DNA of 64,000 nt from Streptomyces sp. GKU 895. Its GTDB lineage: Bacteria; Actinomycetota; Actinomycetes; Streptomycetales; Streptomycetaceae. The notes beneath the pieces were generated by a model. It was not told the DNA's origin and searched no databases. It saw only the letters and a program-made list of their open reading frames with translations. This document shows positions 54,265-63,467 of this stretch, piece by piece (the stretch's first letter is position 1; every line of letters begins with the position of its first letter). The position numbers and the translations under genes were made by a program. The stretch is taken from NCBI GenBank assembly GCA_002027195.1, contig MWJO01000005.1:62001-126000 (forward strand), in the 5' to 3' direction.

Positions 54265-55511
54265 ACCACGGCCATCGGCCGCTCCCCCGCTCTGCCCCGG
54301 ACCACCCGGTGCGCACAGGCCGCCGCCAGCAACTCCCCCAGCAGATCCGGGTCGCCGACCTCAAGGCCCAGCAACGACTCGATCCGCTCGAGGCGTTGGT
54401 AGAGGGACTGCCGACCGATGTGCAGCAGGGCCGCGGTGCGGGTCGGGGAGCAGCCGTTGCGGAGGTGGACCTCCAGCGTCCGCACCAGGTCGCTGGCATG
54501 GACCGCCTCCCACTCCAGAAGCGGGCCCAGGGCGGCCTGGACCATCCCCGCGAGGCGTTCCCGGTTGGCGTCCACCCCGCCCCGGGTCAGCTCCCGCTCC
54601 AGGGCCAGGGCCCGCGACGAGGTCACCGACGGGCCCTCGGGGGCGGCCGGTTCGGCGGGCGGCACGGTCAGGGCCAGCTCCAGCGTCGTACGGGCCGCCC
54701 GCAGCGTGTCGCTCCAGCGCAGCCAGCCGCCGGCCGCGGCGACCGCGTGCCCCACGGCGACCGTGCACCCGGGGTCGGCGACGGCCCGGAAGGCGTCCTG
54801 GACGGCCCGCACCGGGTCGCCCGACCGGGTGCCGGGCAGCGCGAGCAGCGCGAGGACGTCCGCCGGGAACACCGCGCGCAGCACCCCGGCCCCGCCGAGC
54901 TGCCGTACCGCCCGGTCCACCATGGCCGTGTCCCGGGCCCCGTGCACGGACACCCCGAGCAGCCGGGCCCCGGGGCCGGGGTGGAAGCCCGCGAGGGCCG
55001 CCCGCGCCTCGACTTCGGGCTGGTTCAGCGCCGCCCGGTCGGCGAGGTCGGCGAGCAGCGCGGCCGTGTGGTCGTCGCCCCAGGGCCGGACGACCGTGCG
55101 CCCGGACAGTCCCCGGGCCACGATCGCCCGGTTGGCGGCCTCCGTGATCCGTACGAAGGGCACGACCCGGCGCAGGGCGAGCAGCGGCAGGCCGAGGCGG
55201 CGGGCCTCGTCGGTGACCTCGGCGGGCATGGCGGGCAGCGACCGTCCGACCTCCACCGCGAGCCCGGCCGCGCCCCGCGCCGCGACCTCGCGGACGTAGC
55301 GGCGGCGGACCTCCTCGTCGGCGTCCGTGAGCCCGAAGCCGTTGGTGAGCAGCAGCTCGCCGCCGTCGAGGAAGTTGGCGCCCTCGTAGACCTCGCTGGA
55401 GTGCACCCAGCGCACGGGCCGGTCGAGCCCTGCGGCGCCCGCGAGCAGCTCCGGCTCGCTGGCGCGGACGGGGTCGAGGGCCAGGATCTCGCGGAGCGTG
55501 AGTGCGGGCAT
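54222..55511 (-). CDS. PucR-family transcriptional regulator
   Basis: A 429-residue protein. The N-terminal PucR sensor domain ('LTLREILALDPVRASEPELLAGAAGLDRPVRWVHSSE') is followed by a GGDEF-like middle region and a C-terminal helix-turn-helix of the PucR type ('VHLRNGCSPTRTAALLHIGRQSLYQRLERIESLLG'). Start ATG 55511 after GGGAGG. It is divergent from the deaminase/oxygenase genes, which are its probable targets; the family often controls purine catabolism. Confidence 0.9.
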   Translation of the reverse strand: MPALTLREILALDPVRASEPELLAGAAGLDRPVRWVHSSEVYEGANFLDGGELLLTNGFGLTDADEEVRRRYVREVAARGAAGLAVEVGRSLPAMPAEVTDEARRLGLPLLALRRVVPFVRITEAANRAIVARGLSGRTVVRPWGDDHTAALLADLADRAALNQPEVEARAALAGFHPGPGARLLGVSVHGARDTAMVDRAVRQLGGAGVLRAVFPADVLALLALPGTRSGDPVRAVQDAFRAVADPGCTVAVGHAVAAAGGWLRWSDTLRAARTTLELALTVPPAEPAAPEGPSVTSSRALALERELTRGGVDANRERLAGMVQAALGPLLEWEAVHASDLVRTLEVHLRNGCSPTRTAALLHIGRQSLYQRLERIESLLGLEVGDPDLLGELLAAACAHRVVRGRAGERPMAVVQRRVTALGPLKGA

Positions 55512-55630
55512 ACGCGCCTCCCGACAGTGGTCCGGCTGTGGGCCGCCCCGACAGTTCGTCCGGCCGCGGGCTGCCCGGAGAGTACTTTCCGCACGTTGCC
55601 CTCGTGTTTCGGCCCCAGCAGAGTGGACGT

Positions 55631-56080
55631 ATGGATCAGGTTCAGGCACACACCTGGCTGGCGACGGCCGTCGCCGAGGCCCGCGCCGGTCTCGCCGAGG
55701 GCGGCATCCCGATCGGCGCCGCGCTCTACGGCGCCGACGGCACCCTCCTCGGCCGGGGCCACAACCGGCGCGTCCAGGACGACGACCCGTCGATGCACGC
55801 GGAGACGGCGGCGTTCCGGGCGGCGGGCAGACAGCGCACGTACCGGGGCACGACGATGGTCACGACCCTCTCTCCCTGCTGGTACTGCTCCGGCCTGGTC
55901 CGGCAGTTCGGCATCTCGCGGGTGGTGGTCGGCGAGGCGGCCACCTTCCACGGCGGACACGACTGGCTGGCCGGGCACGGCGTGGAGATCGTGCTCCTGG
56001 ACGACCCCGAGTGCATCGCGATGATGCGCGACTTCATCGACAAGAACCCGGCTCTCTGGAACGAGGACATCGGTGTCTGA
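55631..56080 (+). CDS. cytidine/deoxycytidylate-deaminase-family nucleobase deaminase
   Basis: A 149-residue zinc deaminase with H-A-E ('SMHAETAAF') and P-C-x-x-C ('TLSPCWYCSGLV'). The pattern 'GGIPIGAALYGADGTLLGRGHNRRVQDDDPSMHAE' resembles yeast-type cytosine deaminase and guanine deaminase relatives. Substrate probably a nucleobase. The stop overlaps the next gene start. Control by the divergent PucR is likely. Confidence 0.88.
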   Translation: MDQVQAHTWLATAVAEARAGLAEGGIPIGAALYGADGTLLGRGHNRRVQDDDPSMHAETAAFRAAGRQRTYRGTTMVTTLSPCWYCSGLVRQFGISRVVVGEAATFHGGHDWLAGHGVEIVLLDDPECIAMMRDFIDKNPALWNEDIGV

Positions 56081-57038
56081 CCCCCGTATCCCCACGATCG
56101 ACCTCAGGCCCTGGCTCGACGGCGACCCCGAGACCCGCGCCGCGATCGCCCGCACCGTGGACGAGGCCCTCCAGACGGCCGGGTTCCTCCTGGTCACCGG
56201 CCACGGCGTCGACCCGGCCCTGCGGACCCGCATCCGTGAGGCCGCGCGCACCTTCTTCCGGCTTCCCGCCGACGTCAAGCAGGCGTACGAGGTGAAGGTC
56301 GGCGGCCGCGGCTGGCTCGGCCCCGGAGCGGAGGCCAACGGCTACTCCGAGGGCACCGAGACCCCGCCGGACCTGAAGGAGTCCCTCACCTTCGCGACCC
56401 ATGAGCCCTTCGAGGACCCGGTGGTCAACGCGGAGTGGTACGCGCCGAACGTCTGGCCCGAGGAGGTGCCGGAGCTGCGGACGCTGTGCGAGGAGTACCT
56501 GGGGAAGATGGCCGACCTGGAGAAGGAGCTGCTGTCGCTGCTCGGCGAGGCCCTCGGTCTGGAACCGGACTTCTTCTCCCGGCACATGGACCACCCGACC
56601 TACGGCTTCAACATCAACTGGTACCCGGGGACCGAGGTCGTCGGCGAGCCGGAACCCGGCCAGTTCCGCATCGGCCCGCACACCGACTTCGGCACGGTGA
56701 CGATCCTCGACCGGCAGGCGGGCAAGGGCGGGCTTCAGGTCTGGACGGACGCCGGAGGCTGGGAGGACGCGCCCTTCGACCCGGCCGCCTTCACCATCAA
56801 CATCGGTGACCTGATGGCCCGCTGGACGGGCGACCGCTGGCGCTCCGGCCGGCACCGCGTCCTGCCGCCGCCCGCGGACGCGCCCGCCGAGGAGCTGATG
56901 TCCCTGGTCTACTTCGGCGAGTGCACCCCGGGCACCCGGGTGGAGTCGGTCCCGGCGCCGATCGGACGGGTGGCGTACGAGCCGGTGGACTCGCATGTGT
57001 ACCTGCGGGCGCAGCTGGACTCGATCACGGTCGACTGA
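56073..57038 (+). CDS. 2-oxoglutarate/Fe(II) dioxygenase, isopenicillin N synthase-like
   Basis: A 321-residue oxygenase; GTG at 56073 overlaps the deaminase by eight bases. The iron triad is H-x-D ('GPHTDFGTVTILD') and a distal His ('SGRHRVLPP'), with R-x-S-like 'PAEELMSLVYFGE'. The N-terminal 'IPTIDLRPWL' and 'GFLLVTGHGVD' are typical. In this coupling the oxygenase may act on a product of the deaminase, such as a nucleobase; by inference only. It is not a beta-lactam gene by context. Confidence 0.85.
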   Translation: MSDPRIPTIDLRPWLDGDPETRAAIARTVDEALQTAGFLLVTGHGVDPALRTRIREAARTFFRLPADVKQAYEVKVGGRGWLGPGAEANGYSEGTETPPDLKESLTFATHEPFEDPVVNAEWYAPNVWPEEVPELRTLCEEYLGKMADLEKELLSLLGEALGLEPDFFSRHMDHPTYGFNINWYPGTEVVGEPEPGQFRIGPHTDFGTVTILDRQAGKGGLQVWTDAGGWEDAPFDPAAFTINIGDLMARWTGDRWRSGRHRVLPPPADAPAEELMSLVYFGECTPGTRVESVPAPIGRVAYEPVDSHVYLRAQLDSITVD

Positions 57039-57055
57039 GCTCGCGTCACAACGCC

Positions 57056-57101
57056 CGAGGGCCGGTTCCATGACCTGAGGTCATGGGAACCGGCCCTCGG
57101 C
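57056..57101. terminator. long bidirectional terminator
   Basis: A 21-bp stem with one bulged base (CCGAGGGCCGGTTCCATGACC paired with its complement) and a 3-base loop, between the stops of the oxygenase and ccsB genes. Confidence 0.8.
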
Positions 57102-57110
57102 GCGAGCGGG

Positions 57111-58207
57111 TCAGACGCCGGCGTACGAGTGCTTGCCGGAGACGAAGATGTTCACCCCGTAGTAGTTGAACAGCCAGCAGCCGAAGGCGATCAGGGCCAG
57201 GTAGGCGGCCTTGCGGCCCTTCCAGCCGGCCGTGGCGCGGGCGTGCAGGTAGCAGGCGTAGGCGACCCAGGTGATGAAGGCCCAGGTCTCCTTGGGGTCC
57301 CAGCCCCAGTAGCGGCCCCACGCGTCGCCGGCCCAGATGGCGCCCGCGATGATCGTGAACGTCCACAGCGGGAAGACGGCCGCGTTGACGCGGTAGGAGA
57401 ACTTGTCGAGCGAGGCCGAGGCGGGCAGCCGCTCCAGGAAGGACGTGGCGAACTTGCCGGGCTTGCCGCCGCCCGCGAGCTTGCTCTCGTAGGAGTCCTT
57501 GAACAGGTACAGGATCGTGGTGACCGCGCCCACGTAGAAGACCGCGCCGCACAGGATCGCGGTGGAGACGTGGATGTACAGCCAGTACGAGTGGAGGGCG
57601 GGAACCAACTGGTCGCTGGCGGTGTACAAGACGGTGACGGCGATACCGAGATCGAGGAGGACCGAGGTGATGAGGAACAGGCCCATCCAGCGCACGTTCT
57701 TCTTCAGCGCCAGCAGCGTGAGGTACACACCGACGGCCACCGTGGAGAAGGTGATGTTGAACTCGTACATGTTGCCCCAGGGCGCCCGCTCCACCGAGGC
57801 CGCGCGGGCGATGACCCCGGCGAGCTCGATGAGGAACGCGAGCACCGTGAGGGACACGGCGATACGCCCGTAGAGGTCACCCTGCTCGTCCCCACCGTGC
57901 GCCCCGGGCCCGTCCGGCACGTCCCGCTGCCCGGCGGCCGCCCGGACGACGACCTTCGGCCGTTCCAGTACGGCGGTGGAGCCGCCCTTCTTCACCGTGA
58001 CCGCCGGCGCTTGCGCTCCGCCGGGTCGGCCGTCAGCGCGGCGGCCGTGCGGCCGATCTTGCTGCGGCTGCCGAAGATCCATTCGGTGATGTAGGCGAAG
58101 AAGGCCAGCGTGTAGACGGCCATCGCGGAGTAGATCAGCGTGTTGCTGAGGTTCGCGAGATGTTCGTTGGTGGCGGCGGCCAGATCCGTCGCGGCGGCGA
58201 GAGTCAC
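57111..58207 (-). CDS. ccsB: cytochrome c biogenesis protein CcsB/ResC; frame broken near 58009
   Basis: GTG start at 58207, on a GTGA overlap with resB. The first 67 codons ('LSNTLIYSAMAVYTLAFFAYITEWIFG') and the rest ('QAPAVTVKKGG...') are in different frames; adding one G near 58009 gives about 365 residues. The C-terminal part has the tryptophan-rich haem motif 'WGRYWGWDPKETWAFITW' and the His-containing membrane segments of CcsB. With ResB it moves haem across the membrane and joins it to apocytochrome c for the bcc-aa3 chain. A respiratory function makes sequence error the likelier explanation for the break. Confidence 0.9.
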
Positions 58208-59913
58208 TTCCCGGGCCTTTCGGCAGGTACGGCTTGGGGGTTGGGGGTTTCGGTGGAGTCTTCGTCCGGTTCGGGGGCGCCGGGGGCCTGGTCGTAGAGG
58301 GCGTCGGCGAGCGCCCCGAGTTCCTCGGGCACCTTCGCGGACTCGCTACGGCCGAGGCCGGCCATCTCCACGACCGTGATGCCGTCGTCGCCCCTGACCG
58401 CCCGCACCCACACGCGGCGGCGCTGGATGAACAGCGAGCCGGCGAGGCCGAAGATCGCGGCGATCGCGCCGGCCAGCGCCCAGCCGCTGCCGGGCTGGCG
58501 GGTGACCTGGAAGTTGGCCCACTCCTCGGTGGACTCGTAGGTGATCGAGCCGGCGCCGTTGGGGAGCGTCATCGTCTCGCCGGGCCGCAGGTTCTCCCGC
58601 TGCTGGCCCTTGCCGTTCTTGAACGGCTTCAGGTGCGTCTTGTCGAGCTGGTAGACGCTCTGCGGGACACCCGCGTCGACGCCGAGGTCGCCGTAGTAGC
58701 CGGCCAGGTTCAGCACCGGGTTGCCCAGCGCGGGGAAGGTGGAGGACACCTCGTTGCCCGGGGTGTAGGTGGGCAGGAAGAAGGCCTCGAAACCCAGCTG
58801 CTCCCGCTTGCCCTGGGGGTCGCGGTAGCCGTCCATGACCTTGACGACACCGGAGGAGGTGATGTTGCTGTCGAGAGGCAGCAGCGGGACGGCGTCGTGG
58901 TAGACGACATTGCCCTTGCCGTCGCGGACCGTGATGACGGGCGCGTAGCCGTGGGCGGTCAGATAGACCTTCGAGTCGCCGATCTCCAGCGGCTCGTTGA
59001 CCTTGATGATCGTCTTCTTGCTCTTGCCGTACGCGCCCAGGCTGTAGGTGACGTCGGCCTGGAAGGTGCGCGCGGTGCCGCGGTTGGGGCCGGACTTCTC
59101 GTAGGTGCCCTGGAAGTCCTTCAGGTTGAAGCTGAACGGGTCCAGGTCGTCCGCGGTGAAGAGGCTGCCGGACTTGAAGTCGTCGTACTGGGTGAGCGTG
59201 TTGGAGAACCCGCCGCCCTCGACGATCAGCTTGTTGCCCTCCATCTTGAACAGCTGGCCCCAGGCGAAGGCGATCAGCATCACGATGAGGGCGATGTGGA
59301 AGGCGAGGTTGCCGACCTCGCGCAGATAGCCCTTCTCGGCGGCGACGGCGTCCCCGGCGAGGTGGGCGCGGAAGCGGCGCTTCTTCAGGAGGGCGAGGGC
59401 GGCCTCGCGGACCTGCTCGGGCTCGGTCTCGGTGCGCCAGGTGGTGTAGGCGGCAGTCGGGTCAGGCGCTTGGGGCGCGCCCGGCGGGCGGCCGCGGAGC
59501 TGGCCGACGAACTGCCAGGTGCGCGGGATGATGCAGCCGATGAGGGAGACGAACAGCAGGATGTAGATCGCGGAGAACCACACCGAGCTGTAGACGTGGA
59601 AGAGGCCGAGCTTGTCGTAGAGGTCGCCGAGGGTGGGGTTGTTCTTGCGGAAGTCGGCGACCTTCGTCTCGTCGGTCCCGGACTGCGGGATCAGCGAGCC
59701 GGGGATCGCGCCGAGCGACAGCAGCAGGAGCAGCAGCAGCGCGACCCGCATGGAGGTCAGCTGCCGCCAGAACCAGCGGACCCAGCCGATGACGCCCAGG
59801 GAGGGCATGTTCAGGGTGTCCTCGGGCGCGGTGGACAGCTGGGAGCCGGCGGCGCCGAGGTCCTCGTCACCGGCGGGCGGGGTCCCGGTCGCGTCGGGTG
59901 TCGTCTTGCTCAT
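58204..59913 (-). CDS. resB: cytochrome c biogenesis protein ResB
   Basis: A 569-residue membrane protein. Early membrane segments ('MRVALLLLLLLSLGAIPGSLIPQ' and 'VYSSVWFSAIYILLFVSLIGCIIP'), then a large outer domain with 'VYLTAHGYAPVITVRDG', and a last segment near 'WALAGAIAAIFGLAGSLFIQRRR'. It is the partner of CcsB. Its stop overlaps the ccsB start, and its start is a few bases from the ccdA stop, so the four genes are a single operon. Confidence 0.92.
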   Translation of the reverse strand: MSKTTPDATGTPPAGDEDLGAAGSQLSTAPEDTLNMPSLGVIGWVRWFWRQLTSMRVALLLLLLLSLGAIPGSLIPQSGTDETKVADFRKNNPTLGDLYDKLGLFHVYSSVWFSAIYILLFVSLIGCIIPRTWQFVGQLRGRPPGAPQAPDPTAAYTTWRTETEPEQVREAALALLKKRRFRAHLAGDAVAAEKGYLREVGNLAFHIALIVMLIAFAWGQLFKMEGNKLIVEGGGFSNTLTQYDDFKSGSLFTADDLDPFSFNLKDFQGTYEKSGPNRGTARTFQADVTYSLGAYGKSKKTIIKVNEPLEIGDSKVYLTAHGYAPVITVRDGKGNVVYHDAVPLLPLDSNITSSGVVKVMDGYRDPQGKREQLGFEAFFLPTYTPGNEVSSTFPALGNPVLNLAGYYGDLGVDAGVPQSVYQLDKTHLKPFKNGKGQQRENLRPGETMTLPNGAGSITYESTEEWANFQVTRQPGSGWALAGAIAAIFGLAGSLFIQRRRVWVRAVRGDDGITVVEMAGLGRSESAKVPEELGALADALYDQAPGAPEPDEDSTETPNPQAVPAERPGK

Positions 59914-59916
59914 CGA

Positions 59917-60708
59917 TCAGATCCCCACAGTGAATCCGTTGGACCAGGCCTGCATCTCCTGCACGATGCTGTCCCACGCGCCGGTCAGCAGCAGGACACC
60001 GGTCAGGATCATCATCGTGCCGCCGATGCGCATCACCCAGACGTAGTGCTGCTTGACCCAGGCGAAGGCGCCGAGCGCCTTGCGGAAGGCTACGGCAGCG
60101 AGCACGAAGGGGACACCGAGGCCGAGGCAGTAGGCGACGGTCAGTATGGCGCCGCGCAGGGCGCTGCCGTCCTGCATGGCGAGCGTCTGCACCGAGGACA
60201 GGGTCGGTCCGATGCAGGGCGTCCAGCCGATGCCGAACAGGGCGCCGAGGAGGGGCGCGCCGGCGAGTCCGGTGGCGGGCCTGGTGTGGAAGCGGAACTC
60301 GCGCTGGGTGAGCCAGGGCATCATGCCCATGAAGAACACACCCATGAGGATCATGAGGACGCCCAGCACCTTGGACAGGACGTCCCGCTCCTCCTGGAGG
60401 GTCTGTCCGAAGTAGCCGAACAGTGCCCCGCCGGAGACGAAGACGACGGTGAAGCCGAGGACGAACAGGGAGGCGCCGGCGGCCATCCGCCCACGCCGGG
60501 CCTCGGCGAGATCGGTGCCGCTGACGCCGGTGACGTAGGACAGATAGCCGGGGACGAGCGGCAGGACGCAGGGCGAGAAGAAGGAGACGAGTCCGCCGAG
60601 CACGGCGATCGGCAGCGCGAGCAGCAGGGCGCCGCTCATCACGGTGCCGTTCTGCCCCACCCCGGCGGCGAGCGTGGTCACTCCGGTGACGCTGACGGCT
60701 GCGCTCAC
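59917..60708 (-). CDS. ccdA: thiol:disulfide transport protein CcdA
   Basis: A 263-residue six-segment membrane protein with the CcdA cysteines ('FFSPCVLPLVPGYLSYVTG' and 'GIGWTPCIGPTL'). It moves reducing power from cytosolic thioredoxin to ResA outside. One base separates it from resA; three bases separate it from resB. Confidence 0.93.
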   Translation of the reverse strand: MSAAVSVTGVTTLAAGVGQNGTVMSGALLLALPIAVLGGLVSFFSPCVLPLVPGYLSYVTGVSGTDLAEARRGRMAAGASLFVLGFTVVFVSGGALFGYFGQTLQEERDVLSKVLGVLMILMGVFFMGMMPWLTQREFRFHTRPATGLAGAPLLGALFGIGWTPCIGPTLSSVQTLAMQDGSALRGAILTVAYCLGLGVPFVLAAVAFRKALGAFAWVKQHYVWVMRIGGTMMILTGVLLLTGAWDSIVQEMQAWSNGFTVGI

Positions 60709-60709
60709 G

Positions 60710-61342
60710 TCACTTCTCCGCGAGGACGGGCTTGATCATGCCGAGCAGGGTGTCCTCGCTGAGCGCCTGGAGCGCGCGGGCGGCGATCTTGCCGTCGCGG
60801 TCGATGACGAGCGTGGACGGGATCAGCTGCGGGTTGAGCGTGCCCTTCTTGAACCGGAGCATCTGCTTGCCCGTCGGGTCGAAGAGGCTCGGGTAGGTGA
60901 TCCCGAACTCCTTCTCGAAGGACTTCGCGAGGGTGGTGCTGGCGTCGCGGGTGTTGAGGCCGACGAACTCGACGCCCTGGCCCTTGACCTTCTCGTAGAC
61001 GCTCTGGAGGTTCTTCGCCTCGGCCCGGCAGGGCGAGCACCAGGAGCCCCACACGTTGACGACGAGGACCTTGCCCTTGTAGTCGGCGGTGGAGAGCGTC
61101 TTGCCGTCGATGGTCTTGCCGGACAGCTCGGGTGCCGCGCTCCGCTTGCCCTCGGCGACGGTGTCGACGCCGTTGTTGCCGGTCACGAAGTTGGTGTCGC
61201 CGCCACCTCCCGACACTCCGCCGGAGCTGCACGCGGTGACGGTCAGCGCGGCGGCCGCGGCTGTCGCGGTCAGCAGGACGGCGCGACGGCGGGTGCGCTC
61301 GGTGCGGTTCGGGCGCTGGAAAGCGCTGCTGGCGGCACTCAT
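60710..61342 (-). CDS. resA: ResA/TlpA-like thioredoxin-fold lipoprotein
   Basis: A 210-residue lipoprotein (lipobox V-T-A-C near residue 38). The thioredoxin domain has W-C-S-P-C ('VWGSWCSPCRAEAKNL'), 'GLNTRDASTTLAKSFEKEFG' and the cis-Pro loop 'LIPSTLVIDRDG'. It reduces the cysteines of apocytochrome c before haem attachment, with electrons from CcdA. First gene of the ccs operon. Confidence 0.92.
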   Translation of the reverse strand: MSAASSAFQRPNRTERTRRRAVLLTATAAAAALTVTACSSGGVSGGGGDTNFVTGNNGVDTVAEGKRSAAPELSGKTIDGKTLSTADYKGKVLVVNVWGSWCSPCRAEAKNLQSVYEKVKGQGVEFVGLNTRDASTTLAKSFEKEFGITYPSLFDPTGKQMLRFKKGTLNPQLIPSTLVIDRDGKIAARALQALSEDTLLGMIKPVLAEK

Positions 61343-61408
61343 GTGAAAAGTTTCGCATGCCCGTTCTGGGGATCTTGCGCACCCCCCTTGCGGGCGGAAA
61401 CCCGCATA

Positions 61409-62671
61409 TCAGGCGGGGTTTACAGAGCTCTTCTTCATGTAGGACGCCCACCCCCCGGCCGGCGCCTGGCCGACGTCGAGGCCGCGCAGCTTCTCCAGCA
61501 CCTCGGGCTTCTGCACGTCCATCCAGTCGACGAACTGCCGGAAGGAGACGAGGCGGACGTCCTCGCCCTTCTCCTTCTCCGCGGCGATGTGCTTCAGCGC
61601 CTGCTCGACGGCGTCCATGTAGATGCCGCCGTTCCAGTGCTCGAAGTGGTTGCCGATGAAGAACGGGGCGCGGTTCGTCTCGTATGCCCGCCTGAAGCCG
61701 GATATGTACGCGTCGGCGGACTGCTTGCGCCAGCGCGGGTAGTTGTAGCTGGGCGCGTTGGTGGAGTTGATCGACTGGTTGGCGAGCATGTTGTAGTCCA
61801 TCGAGAGGACCTCGAAGCTGCGCCCCGGGAACGGGATCTGCTGGAGCGGCAGATCCCACAGCCCGCCCTTCTTCCGCGGCCACACCTGCCGCCCGCCGGG
61901 CGAGGAGGCGTCGTAGCGCCAGCCGAGTTCCTTCGCGGTGGGCAGCAGGTTGTCCTGCCCGAGGAGGCAGGGCGTACGGCCTCCGACCAGCTCCTTCTCG
62001 TAATCGAAGGGAAGAGAGGGCAGATCGGTCCACCCGGTGTTCGTCCGCCACTCCTTCACGAAGGCCTTGGCCTGGTCGATCTCGCTGCGCCACTGCTTCG
62101 GCGTCCAGTTGCCGACGCTGCCGTAGCCGCCGCAGAAGTGGCCGTTGAAGTGGGTGCCGATCTCGTGGCCCTCGAGCCAGGCGCGGCGGACGTTGGTGAG
62201 GGTGGCCTTGACGTGCTCGTCGGTGAGGTAGCCGATGTCGGAGGCGCCGACGGGGTTGTTGGGCGGGTCGTAGAGCCGCTTCTTCGACTCGGGCAGGAGG
62301 TACAGCCCCGAGAGGAAGAAGGTCATGTGCGCGCCGTGCTCCTTGGCGAGGTCCAGGAAGCGCGGGAAGAGACCGTTGCCGACCTCGCCGGCTCCGTCCC
62401 AGGAGAAGACGACGAACTGCGGCGGCGTCTGCCCCGGCTCCAGCGGCTCGGGCCTGGCGGGCTGGCCGGGCTGCTTGCCGGTGTAGGAGGTGGAGCCGTC
62501 GCCGATGGGACGGGCTCGGTGGGCCGGCTTGCTGGGTTTGCCGCTCGGGGTGGAACCCGACGCCGGGCTCGGCCCGTCAGACGACGTGAGAGTGCCGCAC
62601 CCCGCAAGCCCGACAGCGGCGGCACCTCCGACGCCGAGTCCGATGGCTCCCCTGCGGGTGCGAGTGCGCAT
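61409..62671 (-). CDS. polysaccharide-deacetylase-like lipoprotein
   Basis: About 420 residues; ATG 62671 has GGAG six bases upstream. A Tat-like twin-Arg start ('RTRTRRGAIGLGVGG') and lipobox L-A-G-C lead to a Pro/Ser linker and a deacetylase-like barrel: 'FSWDGAGEVGNGLFPRFLDLAKEHGAHMTFFLSGLY', 'EGHEIGTHFNGHFCGGYG' (the H-x-x-x-H metal motif) and 'FFIGNHFEHWNGGIY'. The usual first Asp-Asp pair appears as W-D-G, so catalysis is uncertain. The gene is near the cytochrome c operon but has its own gap. Confidence 0.82.
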   Translation of the reverse strand: MRTRTRRGAIGLGVGGAAAVGLAGCGTLTSSDGPSPASGSTPSGKPSKPAHRARPIGDGSTSYTGKQPGQPARPEPLEPGQTPPQFVVFSWDGAGEVGNGLFPRFLDLAKEHGAHMTFFLSGLYLLPESKKRLYDPPNNPVGASDIGYLTDEHVKATLTNVRRAWLEGHEIGTHFNGHFCGGYGSVGNWTPKQWRSEIDQAKAFVKEWRTNTGWTDLPSLPFDYEKELVGGRTPCLLGQDNLLPTAKELGWRYDASSPGGRQVWPRKKGGLWDLPLQQIPFPGRSFEVLSMDYNMLANQSINSTNAPSYNYPRWRKQSADAYISGFRRAYETNRAPFFIGNHFEHWNGGIYMDAVEQALKHIAAEKEKGEDVRLVSFRQFVDWMDVQKPEVLEKLRGLDVGQAPAGGWASYMKKSSVNPA

Positions 62672-62783
62672 GCCAGCTCCGTTCGTCACGTCCTGCGAAT
62701 GGGTCACCCATTCAGAGGACGTGACGAGCGGAGGCGTTCCGTCTGTACTTCCCGATTACGTAACAGAACCCCCCAAGGAGAAC

Positions 62784-63467
62784 TTAAGCCCCGAAAGCCT
62801 TGTCCTTGCCCTTCACGGGCTTGGCGCCGGCGCGCAGATGGGCCGGGACGAGATCGATCGCGGGCTCGGAGTACCCCACGGACACGATCTTGTCGCCCTG
62901 GTACGTGAAGGTCGTCAGCGAGGCGAGCGTGCACTGCCGCTTGCGCGGGTCGTGCCACAGCCGGCGCCGCTCGACGTACGACCGCACGATCCAGATCGGC
63001 AGCTGATGGCTGACCAGCACCGCCTCATGCCCTCGCGCCGCGTCCTTGGCGGCGTCCAGCGCCCCCATCATCCGGACGACCTGGTCGACGTACGGCTCAC
63101 CCCAGGACGGCTTGAAGGGGTTGACGAGGTGCTTCCAGTTGTCGGGGTTCTTCAGCGCGCCGTCGCCGACGCCGAAGGTCTTGCCCTGGAAGACGTTCTC
63201 GGCCTCGATGAGCCGCTCGTCGGTCGCGAGGTCGAGGCCGTGCGCCTTGGCGATCGGCGTCGCGGTCTCCTGCGCCCGCTCCAGCGGGGACGCGCAGACG
63301 TACGTCACGTCCCGCGAGGACAGGTGCTCGGCGACCCGGTCGGCCATCTGCCGGCCCAGCTCGGAGAGGTGGTACCCGGCGAGACGGCCGTAGAGGACCC
63401 CGTCCGGGTTGGCGACCTCGCCGTGCCGCATGAGGTGGACGACGGTGATGTCAGTGCTGCTCGTCAT
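62784..63467 (-). CDS. histidine phosphatase (phosphoglycerate-mutase-like)
   Basis: A 227-residue protein with the phospho-His motif R-H-G ('[12 protein letters not shown]'), the conserved '[11 protein letters not shown]' and the second His ('[12 protein letters not shown]'). The substrate is unknown. Its start overlaps the hemL stop, so it is coupled to that gene; this hemL-phosphatase order is common in Streptomyces. Confidence 0.9.
   Translation of the reverse strand: MTSSTDITVVHLMRHGEVANPDGVLYGRLAGYHLSELGRQMADRVAEHLSSRDVTYVCASPLERAQETATPIAKAHGLDLATDERLIEAENVFQGKTFGVGDGALKNPDNWKHLVNPFKPSWGEPYVDQVVRMMGALDAAKDAARGHEAVLVSHQLPIWIVRSYVERRRLWHDPRKRQCTLASLTTFTYQGDKIVSVGYSEPAIDLVPAHLRAGAKPVKGKDKAFGA

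Noticed and set aside
56073..57038. Isopenicillin N synthase of a beta-lactam cluster
   Set aside because: No ACV synthetase or other beta-lactam gene is near; the fold is generic 2OG oxygenase and the neighbours suggest nucleobase metabolism.
58234..62908. Long plus-strand open frames (833 and 754 codons)
   Set aside because: They oppose resB, ccdA, resA and the deacetylase-like gene, which carry clear family motifs. They are shadows.
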